Below, piece by piece: positions 35,462 through 44,797 of a stretch of 64,000 nucleotides of DNA. Both the position numbers and the translations under genes were made by a program. The DNA is from CAYRTD01 sp964528675 (GTDB lineage Bacteria > Bacteroidota > Bacteroidia > Bacteroidales > GCA-2748055): NCBI GenBank assembly GCA_964528675.1, contig CAZGTU010000012.1, positions 17,677-81,676 on the forward strand, read 5' to 3'. The notes beneath the pieces were generated by a model. That model saw only the letters and a program-made list of their open reading frames with translations. It was not told the DNA's origin and did no database searches. Positions within the stretch are counted from its first letter, which is position 1; every line of letters begins with the position of its first letter.

Positions 35462-36442
35462 ATGAAAATATGTATTTTACTGGTTATATTATTTTGGGGT
35501 TATGTTTGCAGGTTGACAGGGGAGGAGGACAGCCTGGTGATTTTCTTCTGGAATGTGGAGAATTTGTTTTATCCCGGTGATGACTCCTTGAGAATGGATG
35601 ATGAGTTTACACCTGAGGGTGAACGTTTCTGGAGCTGGCATCGTTATTATTCGAAAAATGCGAGGATCTGGAAGACCATTATTGCAGCGGGAGATTCCAG
35701 ACCTCCTCCTGTCATCTGCCTGGCAGAAATTGAAAACAGACAGGTTCTCAATGATCTTTTTATTTTTTCACCTCCCGGTCAGTTCGGATACGAAGTCATT
35801 CATGAGGAATCGAATGACCACAGGGGAATTGATGTTGCCATTTTGTTTGATCCTGAAAGGATTACTTTGAAGAATTACAGGAATATTAAAGTTGATCTTG
35901 AAAGTTTAGGAGGAAGTGGAACCCGGGATATACTTCATGCAAGTTTTCAATATAAGACAGATAGTTTCAGGATTTTCCTCAATCATTGGCCCAGTAAATA
36001 TGGCGGTGCCGGCATAACTGAAAAATTCAGGATGAGGGCTGCCAGAAGTTTAGTAAAGGAATTACGTGTTTTTTATGAAGAAGAGCCCGGAGTAAAGGCA
36101 ATTTGCCTGGGTGATTTTAATGATACGGAATCCAGTAATTCAATCCGGTTTTTAATGGAGAAAGGGGATTTAGGTTTAATATCTCCGCTGAATGATTATC
36201 CGAACGGAAGCCTTAAATATCAGGGTAAATGGCAGCATATCGACCATGTCCTGGTCAGTCCGGGTTTAATAAAACCCAAAAATGGTTTAAAAGCAGGAAA
36301 CGTGAATATTTATTGTCCCGCTTTTTTACTGGAGAATGATTCCAAATATGGCGGTAAAAAACCTTTCAGGACCTGGTATGGATTTTCATACCGGGAGGGT
36401 TTCAGTGATCATCTGCCCGTCATGGTGACTCTTTCTTTTTAA
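35462..36442 (+). CDS. Endonuclease/exonuclease/phosphatase family protein
   Basis: 326 residues with a signal-like N terminus (ICILLVILFWGYVCRL). EEP-fold motifs: FFWNVENLFYP (Asn), CLAEIENRQVL (metal Glu), DHRGIDVAILFD, NHWPSKYGG (H of the active site), CLGDFNDTESS (D-x-N) and the closing SDHLPVMVTL (Asp-His). It is an exported DNase I-like nuclease or phosphatase. Its last 23 bp overlap the convergent nucleotidyltransferase gene. Confidence 0.88.
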   Translation: MKICILLVILFWGYVCRLTGEEDSLVIFFWNVENLFYPGDDSLRMDDEFTPEGERFWSWHRYYSKNARIWKTIIAAGDSRPPPVICLAEIENRQVLNDLFIFSPPGQFGYEVIHEESNDHRGIDVAILFDPERITLKNYRNIKVDLESLGGSGTRDILHASFQYKTDSFRIFLNHWPSKYGGAGITEKFRMRAARSLVKELRVFYEEEPGVKAICLGDFNDTESSNSIRFLMEKGDLGLISPLNDYPNGSLKYQGKWQHIDHVLVSPGLIKPKNGLKAGNVNIYCPAFLLENDSKYGGKKPFRTWYGFSYREGFSDHLPVMVTLSF

Positions 36443-37832
36443 GGCCAAGTTCATTAGCCTTCTTCATCATAAAGTTCCGGGCATCTTCATATTTATTAGG
36501 AATCTCACCTTCGAGGATAGCTTCCTTTATGGAATTTTTAATTTCTCCTACCAGTGGGCCCGGGCTAATATCGAAAGTATTGAGAATTTCTTCTCCTCGT
36601 ATCGGGGGTTGGAAGTTTCGTATGGAATCTTTCTCTTCAATTTCTTTCAGCTTTTGTCTTACCAGCTTAAAATTCCTGAGGTAGCGTTTAACCTTCTTTT
36701 CATTTTTAGAAGTAATATCAGCCTCACATAATTTCATCAGATCTTCAACATCATCACCCGCTTCATATAATAATCTTCGGATTGCAGAATCTGATACACT
36801 TTCTTCAACCAGTGCGATTGGTCTTAAATGCAGGCGAACCATTTTTTGAACAAATTTCATCTTTTCATTCAGAGGCAGTTTTAATCTGCGGAATATACCG
36901 GGTATCATTTTCATGCCCAGGTATTCATGTCCATGGAAGGTCCAGCCTGTTCCGGGTTCGAATTTTTTTGTGGCGGGTTTTGCTATATCGTGAAGAAGAG
37001 CTGCCCAGCGAAGCCACAGATTATCGCTTTTTTCAGCCAGGTTGTCGAGTACTTCCAGTGTATGATTAAAATTGTCTTTATGTTTTTTTCCTTCTTTACT
37101 TTCAACCCCTTTTAACTGGTCCAACTCCGGAAATATGATTTCAAGTAAATTGCTTTTTTCCAGCAGGTAAAAACCCATGGAGGGCTTATCGCTCAGTAAG
37201 ATCTTGTTTAATTCTTCAGTGATTCTTTCTTTTGAGATGATCCTTATCCTCTCTTTGTTTTTATGTATGGCTTCAAAACTTTTTTTATTTATTCTGAAAT
37301 CAAGCTGGGTGGCAAAGCGTATTGCCCTCATCATTCTTAAGGGATCGTCCGAGAATGTCTGATCGGGATCAAGAGGTGTTCTAATGACCCCACTTTTGAG
37401 GTCTTTCTCCCCATTAAAAGGATCAATAAGTTCTCCAAAATTTTCAGGGCTAAGAGAGAAAGCCATTGCATTTATGGTGAAATCTCTTCTTTTCTGATCA
37501 TCTTCAAGCGTGCCGTTTTCTACAATAGGTTTTCGGGAATCTCTCCTGTAAGATTCTTTTCTGGCACCAACAAATTCAAGTTCCATATTATGATGTCTGA
37601 ACATCGCAGTGCCAAAATTCTTGAAATAATTCACTTTTTTCTTACCCAGTTTTTTTGCAAGTTCTTTTGCAAATTCAATCCCGCTGCCGTTTACAACGAT
37701 GTCAATATCCTTACATTCTTTACCGAGAAGGCAATCTCTTACAAAGCCACCTATAACATAAGCATCCTGTTTCCTTTCCTGGCTCAGGAGGGAAATATGC
37801 CTGAAAATATTATCATTAAGACATTTGTTCAT
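36420..37832 (-). CDS. cca: CCA-adding-type tRNA nucleotidyltransferase with HD domain
   Basis: About 470 residues from the ATG at 37832; a TTG at 37856 extends the frame. The N-terminal class II nucleotidyltransferase domain has YVIGGFVRDCLLG and the catalytic KDIDIVVNG, then RRDFTINAMAFS, the RNA-binding domain with EDPLRM-like DDPLRMMRAIRFA, and an HD domain with HTLEVLDNL, RWAALLHDIAKP and FHGHEYLG. It adds or repairs the CCA end of tRNA; the HD domain gives phosphatase or phosphodiesterase activity. A poly(A) polymerase role cannot be excluded by sequence alone. Confidence 0.88.
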   Translation of the reverse strand: MNKCLNDNIFRHISLLSQERKQDAYVIGGFVRDCLLGKECKDIDIVVNGSGIEFAKELAKKLGKKKVNYFKNFGTAMFRHHNMELEFVGARKESYRRDSRKPIVENGTLEDDQKRRDFTINAMAFSLSPENFGELIDPFNGEKDLKSGVIRTPLDPDQTFSDDPLRMMRAIRFATQLDFRINKKSFEAIHKNKERIRIISKERITEELNKILLSDKPSMGFYLLEKSNLLEIIFPELDQLKGVESKEGKKHKDNFNHTLEVLDNLAEKSDNLWLRWAALLHDIAKPATKKFEPGTGWTFHGHEYLGMKMIPGIFRRLKLPLNEKMKFVQKMVRLHLRPIALVEESVSDSAIRRLLYEAGDDVEDLMKLCEADITSKNEKKVKRYLRNFKLVRQKLKEIEEKDSIRNFQPPIRGEEILNTFDISPGPLVGEIKNSIKEAILEGEIPNKYEDARNFMMKKANELGLKKKESP

Positions 37833-37999
37833 ATGTACATATGACAATTTGATCAAATTTCATGACAAAATTACAATTATTTAACAAGCATTGGAATTTT
37901 ATGGGATTTTAATCTAATGGTATGGATTTTGGACAAAGTTTTAGTACATTTACATGTATAAATATTTTGATAATTTATAACCACAAATAATTTTTAGTA

Positions 38000-38356
38000 A
38001 TGATTGAACATTTAACAGCCGATAGTTTTAAGGAAAAAGTTTTTAATTACGGTGAAAATAAAGAATGGAAATTTGAAGGAGACAAGCCTTGCATGATTGA
38101 TTTTTATGCCGATTGGTGTCAGCCATGCAAAATGGTAACTCCTATTCTTGAAGAACTTCAGGAAGAATACCAGGGAAAACTCAATATCTACAAGGTAGAT
38201 ACTGAATCAGAAAGAGAATTAGCGGCCATTTTTGGCATTCAAAGCATACCCTCTCTTTTATTTGTCCCCAGGGACGGACAACCGCAAATGGCGATGGGAG
38301 CGCTTCCCAAGGAAACTTTCCAGAAAGCCATTAAAGATGTTTTAAACGTTGAGTAA
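38000..38356 (+). CDS. trxA: Cytoplasmic thioredoxin
   Basis: 118 residues, no signal peptide. Active site ADWCQPCKMVTP (Cys40, Cys43) and cis-proline in QSIPSLLFV. The redox motif is WCQPC rather than the usual WCGPC, and an extra Cys31 precedes it. It acts as a disulfide reductant for cytoplasmic proteins. Single gene, ended by a strong terminator. Confidence 0.93.
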   Translation: MIEHLTADSFKEKVFNYGENKEWKFEGDKPCMIDFYADWCQPCKMVTPILEELQEEYQGKLNIYKVDTESERELAAIFGIQSIPSLLFVPRDGQPQMAMGALPKETFQKAIKDVLNVE

Positions 38357-38394
38357 TTGTATTTAATGACATGATTGCTCTGTGGAATACAGGT

Positions 38395-38431
38395 AAAAAA
38401 GCCGCATTATAAAAGTGCGGCTTTTTTTTTT
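38395..38431 (+). terminator. Terminator after trxA
   Basis: AAAAAAGCCGCA and TGCGGCTTTTTTTTTT form a 12-bp stem with a 9-base loop and a T tract. It separates trxA from the riboswitch transcript. Confidence 0.9.
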
Positions 38432-38444
38432 GAGACCTTTTTCC

Positions 38445-38452
38445 TACTTTTG
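38445..38452 (+). promoter_or_regulatory. -7 box for the TPP riboswitch transcript
   Basis: TACTTTTG matches TAnnTTTG exactly and is about 18 bases before the riboswitch. No clear -33 box. The identical octamer precedes panB at 54209. Confidence 0.5.
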
Positions 38453-38469
38453 TATCGTAATTAATGTTC

Positions 38470-38560
38470 AACCTCTCTAAGGGGGTGCCCCAAAAAAACG
38501 GGCTGAGATCATACCCTTAGAACCTGATCCGGGTAATTCCGGCGAAGGGAAATTTGGAGA
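38470..38560 (+). promoter_or_regulatory. TPP (thi-box) riboswitch
   Basis: It contains the conserved TPP aptamer blocks in order: AAGGGGGTGCCCC, a short variable loop, GGGCTGAGATCATACCCTT, AGAACCTGATCCGGGTAATTCC held as AACCTGATCCGGGTAAT, and GGCGAAGGGAAATTTGGAGA with the closing P1 strand pairing to the leading CTCTC. It lies 37 bp before the receptor ATG with no T-tract terminator, so control is likely at translation: TPP binding would hide the start region. Confidence 0.95.
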
Positions 38561-38596
38561 AATCAATTGAAACACTCTTTTTTAAATCTTATTAGT

Positions 38597-41023
38597 ATGT
38601 ACAAGACATTCATTATGTCTGTGATATCATTATTTATGGTATTGCAGATAAACGGACAGTATGAATTCAGTGGAAAAGTTACCGATGAAAAAGGAAATGC
38701 CCTGATAGGAGCGAATATCTCATTTAAGGAAAATTATCTGGGGACTATTACCGATGAATCCGGAAATTTTATTTTTAAAAGTATTAAGGAGGGTAATTAT
38801 GAAATAAAAGTTTCATATATAGGATATGAAACCAGCACCAGATCAATTAAAATTGAGGAAGATCTTTATATGACCTTTACCCTGGAAAGATCTCCTTATC
38901 TTGTTGAGGAAGTTATTGTTAGAGGTGTCAGGGCAGGTCAGGACGATCCGGTTACAACAACTACAATTGATCGTGAGGAAATAGAAGAGAGAAATATCAT
39001 TAAAGATATTCCTTATGTATTAAAGTACAGTCCTTCTCTTGTGGCAAGTTCTGATGCCGGTCATGGTGTGGGATACACCGGTTTTCGTATCCGGGGGACT
39101 GATGCTAACAGGATCAATATTACCGTAGACGGAGTACCTCTCAACGATGCAGAATCCCATGGAGTGTGGTGGGTGAATATGCCTGATTTTGCATCTTCGG
39201 TGGAGAATGTTCAAATCCAACGCGGAGTTGGAACTTCAACAAATGGTTCGGCAGCTTTTGGTGCCAGCTTAAATTTTAAGACAACCAATCTAAAGAATAA
39301 ACCTTTTGCCTGGCTAAACAGTTCTTACGGAAGTTTTAACACCCGTAAGAATTCATTAAATGTGGGTTCGGGAATGATCAATGACAGATTCTCTTTTGAT
39401 CTAAGGTTATCTGAGGTTCATAGTGACGGATATATTGACAGGGCAGAAGCCGATCTTCAATCACTGTTTTTATCTGCAGGTCATTATTCTGATAAGACCA
39501 TCATTAAATTTAACCTTATGATGGGAAAGGAAAAGACCTACCAGGCATGGGACGGGGTTCCGGGTTACATATTGAGTGAAAACAGGAGATATAATGGAAT
39601 CGGCATGTATACCGATGAGAATGGAGAGATACATTATTATGACAACGAAACAGATAATTACCAACAGAATCATTACCACCTTCATTTTTCTCATGAACTT
39701 ACACCTGATCTCTGGTTTAACTCTACGATTCATTACACAAAGGGTGCAGGATATTACGAGCAATATAAGGAAGAGGAATCACTGGATGAGTATTTGTTGC
39801 CGGATATTATAATCGGAGACAGTATAATTTCCAATACAGATCTGATAAGACAAAAATGGCTGGACAATGATTATTACGGGATTGTGTTTTCTCTGAACAT
39901 GAATAAAGAAAAATTGGATCTTAATTTTGGAGGAGGAGCTAATCAATACATTGGCGATCATTTTGGAGAGGTTATTTGGGCACGTTACGCAGGGATTTCT
40001 GAAATAGGGCACAAATGGTATGAGAATACCGGAGATAAATTTGACTATAATTTATATACCAAGCTCAATTACCGGATATTTGATCAATTTCGGCTTTATT
40101 CTGATTTCCAGCTTAGAGGAATAAATTATCGTATTGAAGGCATAGATGATGATCAACGGAATATCACGCAGAATCATGATTTTCTGTTTTTCAATCCTAA
40201 AGTCGGACTCAATTATCGTCCGGATAATAAACAAAGAATGTATTTTTCTTTCGCGGTAGCCAACAGAGAGCCAAACCGTACTAATTTTGTTGATGCAGAC
40301 CCCAACAGACCGGGTCCCGTTCACGAAACTTTATATAATTACGAACTGGGATACGACCTTCAATTGCAGAATCTCAGGTCAAATATTAATGTTTACTATA
40401 TGAGGTATGATGATCAGTTGGTTTTAACAGGTGAAATTAATGATGTTGGTTCAGCTATTATGACAAATGTTGAGGACAGTTATCGTCTTGGTGTTGAGTT
40501 ATCCGGGGGAATCAGGTTGAATAGGGCTTTACAATGGGAAGGGAACCTTACTTTAAGCCGGAACAGGATTAAAGATATGGTAAGTTATGTGGATAACTGG
40601 GACTACTGGTATGATGAAACAGGCAATGAAGAGATTCAGATCCGTGAAGAACATGGAAATACCGATATTGCTTTTTCTCCGGATATTATAGCTTCTAGTA
40701 TATTTAGATTCAATCTCCTGAAGGATATGGAAATAAGCCTACAGTCTAAATATGTCGGCAAGCAATATATCGATAATACAGAATCGGAGAATAGAAAACT
40801 GGATCCATATTTTGTGAATGACCTTCTGATAGATTACAATATTCCTGTAAAATGGTCTGAAGAGCTCAGTGTAAATTTGCTTATTGCCAACTTCACGGAT
40901 CATGAATATGAATCCAATGCCTGGATTTACCGCTATTATGAAGGAGGCAAAGAACAGGTAATGGATGGATTTTATCCGCAGGCAGGGATACATTTTATGG
41001 CCGGTATAAAACTTGGATTCTGA
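38597..41023 (+). CDS. TonB-dependent receptor under TPP control
   Basis: About 808 residues from the ATG at 38597; the frame open from a TTG at 38567 adds only leader. Signal peptide (FIMSVISLFMVLQINGQ), then a carboxypeptidase-regulatory-like domain (FSGKVTDEKGNALIGANISF, TITDESGNFIFKSI), plug domain (GFRIRGTDANRINITVDGVP, GSAAFGASLNFKT) and a 22-strand barrel ending in HFMAGIKLGF. The N-terminal domain is typical of Bacteroidota receptors. The TPP riboswitch identifies its cargo as thiamine or a thiamine precursor. No inner-membrane transporter follows; transport across that membrane must be encoded elsewhere. Confidence 0.9.
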   Translation: MYKTFIMSVISLFMVLQINGQYEFSGKVTDEKGNALIGANISFKENYLGTITDESGNFIFKSIKEGNYEIKVSYIGYETSTRSIKIEEDLYMTFTLERSPYLVEEVIVRGVRAGQDDPVTTTTIDREEIEERNIIKDIPYVLKYSPSLVASSDAGHGVGYTGFRIRGTDANRINITVDGVPLNDAESHGVWWVNMPDFASSVENVQIQRGVGTSTNGSAAFGASLNFKTTNLKNKPFAWLNSSYGSFNTRKNSLNVGSGMINDRFSFDLRLSEVHSDGYIDRAEADLQSLFLSAGHYSDKTIIKFNLMMGKEKTYQAWDGVPGYILSENRRYNGIGMYTDENGEIHYYDNETDNYQQNHYHLHFSHELTPDLWFNSTIHYTKGAGYYEQYKEEESLDEYLLPDIIIGDSIISNTDLIRQKWLDNDYYGIVFSLNMNKEKLDLNFGGGANQYIGDHFGEVIWARYAGISEIGHKWYENTGDKFDYNLYTKLNYRIFDQFRLYSDFQLRGINYRIEGIDDDQRNITQNHDFLFFNPKVGLNYRPDNKQRMYFSFAVANREPNRTNFVDADPNRPGPVHETLYNYELGYDLQLQNLRSNINVYYMRYDDQLVLTGEINDVGSAIMTNVEDSYRLGVELSGGIRLNRALQWEGNLTLSRNRIKDMVSYVDNWDYWYDETGNEEIQIREEHGNTDIAFSPDIIASSIFRFNLLKDMEISLQSKYVGKQYIDNTESENRKLDPYFVNDLLIDYNIPVKWSEELSVNLLIANFTDHEYESNAWIYRYYEGGKEQVMDGFYPQAGIHFMAGIKLGF

Positions 41024-41121
41024 TAAGCTAAACTTTTCTTATTGAAATGCGTAAAAAAGCTTAGTTTAGAATGCCTGAAACTCTTGTTGAGATTCATTCT
41101 GAATTAGAATATTAGATGATT

Positions 41122-41157
41122 AACCCGTTTTCAAAGTAAACGGGTTTTACTATTTTT
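41122..41157 (+). terminator. Terminator after the TonB receptor
   Basis: AACCCGTTT (41122-41130) and AAACGGGTT (41138-41146) form a 9-bp stem with a 7-base loop, followed by TTACTATTTTT. Confidence 0.8.
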
Positions 41158-41194
41158 CAGGCATTAAGCTGAAATTACTCTCAATTTGTAAGAA

Positions 41195-44100
41195 ATGAGC
41201 ATCAATAGCCTAAAGGTATTGATCTTTGAAGATGATCCACTGGACATCCAACTCAATATCGCTGAACTTCAGAAAGAACATCCGGAAGCCCTGGTAAAGT
41301 CTACCGCAAGGGAAAAAGAGTTCAAGTCTTTAATTGACAGTTTTCAACCTGATGTAATATTGTCAGATTTTAATCTTCCGGGATTTGATGGACTTGATGC
41401 TCTGAATTATGTCCGTGATAATTACCCTCTCATTCCCATAATTATAGTTACAGGTTCTCTTGATGAGGAAACAGCAGCGAACTGCATAAAAAGAGGAGCC
41501 TGGGATTATGTATTGAAAGAACATATATTCAGGTTAAATCCTGCCATTTCACTTGCAGTTGAGCACAGGGATGAAAAGGTCAAGTTGAGGAAAGTAGAGG
41601 AAAAGATCCTCGAAAGTGAAGCAATATCCAGAAGACTCATCAATAATATTGAGACCGCGATACTTCTGGTTGATCTTGATATGAAGGTGATATTCAGTAA
41701 TCAAAAGGCTGAACAATTATTATCGAGAGATAAAGAGAGTCTGGCAGGAAATAGGTTTTATGAAGCTCTTGATCTTACTAAAAGCTTCACCGGAGATAAA
41801 GTTATTTCAGACAAGGATATTATTGGGAATTTAGATGACTTTAAGAGTACTGTTCATGATGTTGAATTGATATATCATCCCGATGATTCCTCCGGTCGAA
41901 GATGGATCAATTTATCTGCCACACCATTATTGAGCAAACAGAATGAATTGGAAGAGATCCTTCTTTGTTTTAATGATATTTCTGATAAGAAAATTATTGA
42001 ATCGGAATTACTGGATTCGAAATCTCGTTATGAAGTCATATTCAATGCTGTTAATGATGGGATTTTTCTTTATGATCCTGAAGATTTTTCATTGATTGAT
42101 GTCAATGAAACTGTTGTAGAAATGTATGGTTATTCAAGAGAAGAAATCCTCTCTATGAGTATTGGAGATCTGAGCGATAACAGGAATGGCTACACAACAG
42201 AGAGTGCAAAAAAATATGCAGAAAAGGCCCTGGCTGGTGAAATACAAACTACCGAGTGGCTGGCGATAGATAAAAATAAACAACGTTTCTGGGTTTATGT
42301 TATTCTGAAAGTTTTGGACATTGGCAGCAGGAAGGTCCTGATGGGGATTGTAAGAAATATTGACGAGCAAAAGCGAACCCGGAATTCTCTTCAGAAAAGC
42401 CAGGAACATTTCAGGGCACTCACTGAAAATTCACCGGATGTCATCATGCGTTTTGATAAACATCAGAGGCATCTTTTTGTCAATGACACTGTTTTTGATC
42501 TTGTGGGTATCACACCGGAAAAATTTTTAAATAAAACCCACTATGAAATGGGTGTTTTTCCCGAGCATTTATGCAGATTCTGGGAAGAAAACGTAAAAAA
42601 AGTCTTTGAAACTGGAGTGACGCATACTACTGAGTTTTCCATTCCGGTAAAGGGAAGTAAGGTAGATATTGAGTGGAGATTGTTTCCGGAGTTTGATGAG
42701 AAAAATAATGTCGAAAGTGTAGTAGCTGTAGCCAGGGATATATCAGAAAGCAAAAGGCATGAAACAATCCAGAATGTCCTGATTGAAATAGCGAACGCGG
42801 TTAACAATACAAGAAATCTCGATGAACTTTTCGTTCAGATTCAAAAATCTCTCGGAGCGGTAATAGATACCCGCAATTGCTATATAGCAATGTATGATGA
42901 GAAAACAGATACCATAACATTACCTTTCCATCAGGATGAAAAGGACAGTTTTAAAGAGTTTCCGGCAGGAAAAACAGTGACAGGTTATGTTATTAAAACA
43001 GGTAAATCGCAGTTGGTTGATTTGGACAGAGTGGTAGAACTTGAGAGCAAAGGGGAAATAGAGCCAATTGGAGCTCCTTCTGTTTCATGGCTTGGAGTGC
43101 CTCTGAGGATTGTAGATAAAATCATTGGGGTATTTGTTGTTCAAAGTTATACCGAAGATATTCTCTATACCACTGAAGATGTACAGCTATTGGAATTTGT
43201 TTCCGATCAGATTGCCCTTGCCATTGAGAGAAAAATTGATCAGGATAAGCTGAAAAACAATCAGTTGAGACAAAGAAGAATCATTGAATCCTCCCCGGAT
43301 GGTCTTGTGGTTATTGATATGGTTGGAAAAGTGTTGGATTGTAATTCCACTTTCCAGGAATTGTTAAAATTGGAAACAAAAGATATCAGCGATAAAAACT
43401 TCTTTGATTATGTGGCCGATGAGGATGTAATTAAGGTCCAGAACATATTAAACGAAACTTTAAAAACTTCATATTCAAAGAATTATGAGTTTGTGATGCG
43501 GCGTAATGATGGAAGCCGGTTTTATACGGAGACCAGCTTTGGGCTTATACATGGGAATGAGGATGAGGAAGGGAGTTTCGTAATAGTCATTAAGAATATA
43601 GATGAACGTAAGTTATATGAGGATAATCTGAAAATCGCCAAGGAAAAAGCAGAAGAATCTGATCGTCTGAAAACGGCGTTTTTATCGAATATGTCGCATG
43701 AGATCAGGACCCCAATGAATGCGATTATCGGGTTTGCTGAATTGTTATCGAGGCTTAAAACTACAGATGAGGAAAAAGAAGAATATGTCAGACAGATCAA
43801 TTTTGCTGCAGACACCCTGATGAAACTTATTGATGATATCATTGATATTTCCAAAATTGAGGCTGGTCAATTAAAGATGAATCCTTCTCTTTTCCACCTG
43901 TCTCCCTTGCTTGATGAATTATACTCTATGTTTAAAAAGTCACTTGAGAGACAGAATAAATCCCATATTAACTTTGTTGTTAAAAATTGCCAGGATATTA
44001 GCAATGTTCAGCTTCATACTGATGATTTTCGATTGCGACAGGTTTTTTCCAATTTACTGAGCAATGCGATAAAATTTACCAATGAAGGGAACATTTTTTT

Positions 44101-44797
44101 CGGTGTAAAATCTATTGAAAAAGGAGAAATATGCTTTTTCGTGAAGGACAGTGGAGTAGGGATTAGCGATGACAAGCAAAAATACATTTTTGACAGATTT
44201 CGCCAGGGACATGAAAATAAGGAAAGTTTTTATGGCGGAACCGGCTTAGGACTGGCAATATCCAAGAATCTTTTGGCCCTGATGGGAGGAGACCTTAAAG
44301 TTGTCTCGGAGGTTAATAAAGGATCGGAATTTTATTTTTCTATACCCTATGAAGGTAAAAACCTTGAAATACCGGATGAAAAGATCCTGATTGATCGCAG
44401 CCCATTGGACTGGAGTGCGAAAACATTTTTAATTGCCGAAGATGATCCGTCAAATTATTATTTATTGCAGGAGAATCTGAAGAAATACAATGTCAATATC
44501 CTTTGGGCCAAAAATGGAAATGAAGCGGTCGAAATTTTCAAAGAGAATAAGGATAAGGTCAATATCGTCCTTATGGATGTTCAAATGCCCGAGTTAAATG
44601 GTTATGATGCAACCAGACTTATAAAGGAGATAGATCCAAACGTACCTGTAATTGCTCAAACTGCTTATGCACTTGCCGGGGAAAGAGAAGCAAGCATTCG
44701 TGCCGGATGTGATGATTATATCTCAAAACCATTGATGATGAAAGAATTACTTTTTATTCTGAATAAATTTTTTGATAAGGAAAGAATTAATGAATAA
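41195..44797 (+). CDS. Hybrid sensor histidine kinase with two receivers
   Basis: 1,200 residues, soluble (no membrane helix). Order: receiver 1 (residues 5-125, phospho-Asp 58 in PDVILSDFNLPG), at least three PAS domains (about 145-265, 275-400, 405-525), a GAF domain (about 535-690, with YIAMYDEKTDTITLPFH), another PAS (about 700-815), HisKA (FLSNMSHEIRTPMNAIIG, His 835), HATPase_c (NLLSNAIKFTNEG, KDSGVGIS, GGTGLGLAIS) and receiver 2 (VLMDVQMPELNGYDA, Asp 1128). A receiver at the N terminus means it is probably a downstream member of a phosphorelay. Overlaps the next gene by 8 bp. Confidence 0.92.
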   Translation: MSINSLKVLIFEDDPLDIQLNIAELQKEHPEALVKSTAREKEFKSLIDSFQPDVILSDFNLPGFDGLDALNYVRDNYPLIPIIIVTGSLDEETAANCIKRGAWDYVLKEHIFRLNPAISLAVEHRDEKVKLRKVEEKILESEAISRRLINNIETAILLVDLDMKVIFSNQKAEQLLSRDKESLAGNRFYEALDLTKSFTGDKVISDKDIIGNLDDFKSTVHDVELIYHPDDSSGRRWINLSATPLLSKQNELEEILLCFNDISDKKIIESELLDSKSRYEVIFNAVNDGIFLYDPEDFSLIDVNETVVEMYGYSREEILSMSIGDLSDNRNGYTTESAKKYAEKALAGEIQTTEWLAIDKNKQRFWVYVILKVLDIGSRKVLMGIVRNIDEQKRTRNSLQKSQEHFRALTENSPDVIMRFDKHQRHLFVNDTVFDLVGITPEKFLNKTHYEMGVFPEHLCRFWEENVKKVFETGVTHTTEFSIPVKGSKVDIEWRLFPEFDEKNNVESVVAVARDISESKRHETIQNVLIEIANAVNNTRNLDELFVQIQKSLGAVIDTRNCYIAMYDEKTDTITLPFHQDEKDSFKEFPAGKTVTGYVIKTGKSQLVDLDRVVELESKGEIEPIGAPSVSWLGVPLRIVDKIIGVFVVQSYTEDILYTTEDVQLLEFVSDQIALAIERKIDQDKLKNNQLRQRRIIESSPDGLVVIDMVGKVLDCNSTFQELLKLETKDISDKNFFDYVADEDVIKVQNILNETLKTSYSKNYEFVMRRNDGSRFYTETSFGLIHGNEDEEGSFVIVIKNIDERKLYEDNLKIAKEKAEESDRLKTAFLSNMSHEIRTPMNAIIGFAELLSRLKTTDEEKEEYVRQINFAADTLMKLIDDIIDISKIEAGQLKMNPSLFHLSPLLDELYSMFKKSLERQNKSHINFVVKNCQDISNVQLHTDDFRLRQVFSNLLSNAIKFTNEGNIFFGVKSIEKGEICFFVKDSGVGISDDKQKYIFDRFRQGHENKESFYGGTGLGLAISKNLLALMGGDLKVVSEVNKGSEFYFSIPYEGKNLEIPDEKILIDRSPLDWSAKTFLIAEDDPSNYYLLQENLKKYNVNILWAKNGNEAVEIFKENKDKVNIVLMDVQMPELNGYDATRLIKEIDPNVPVIAQTAYALAGEREASIRAGCDDYISKPLMMKELLFILNKFFDKERINE

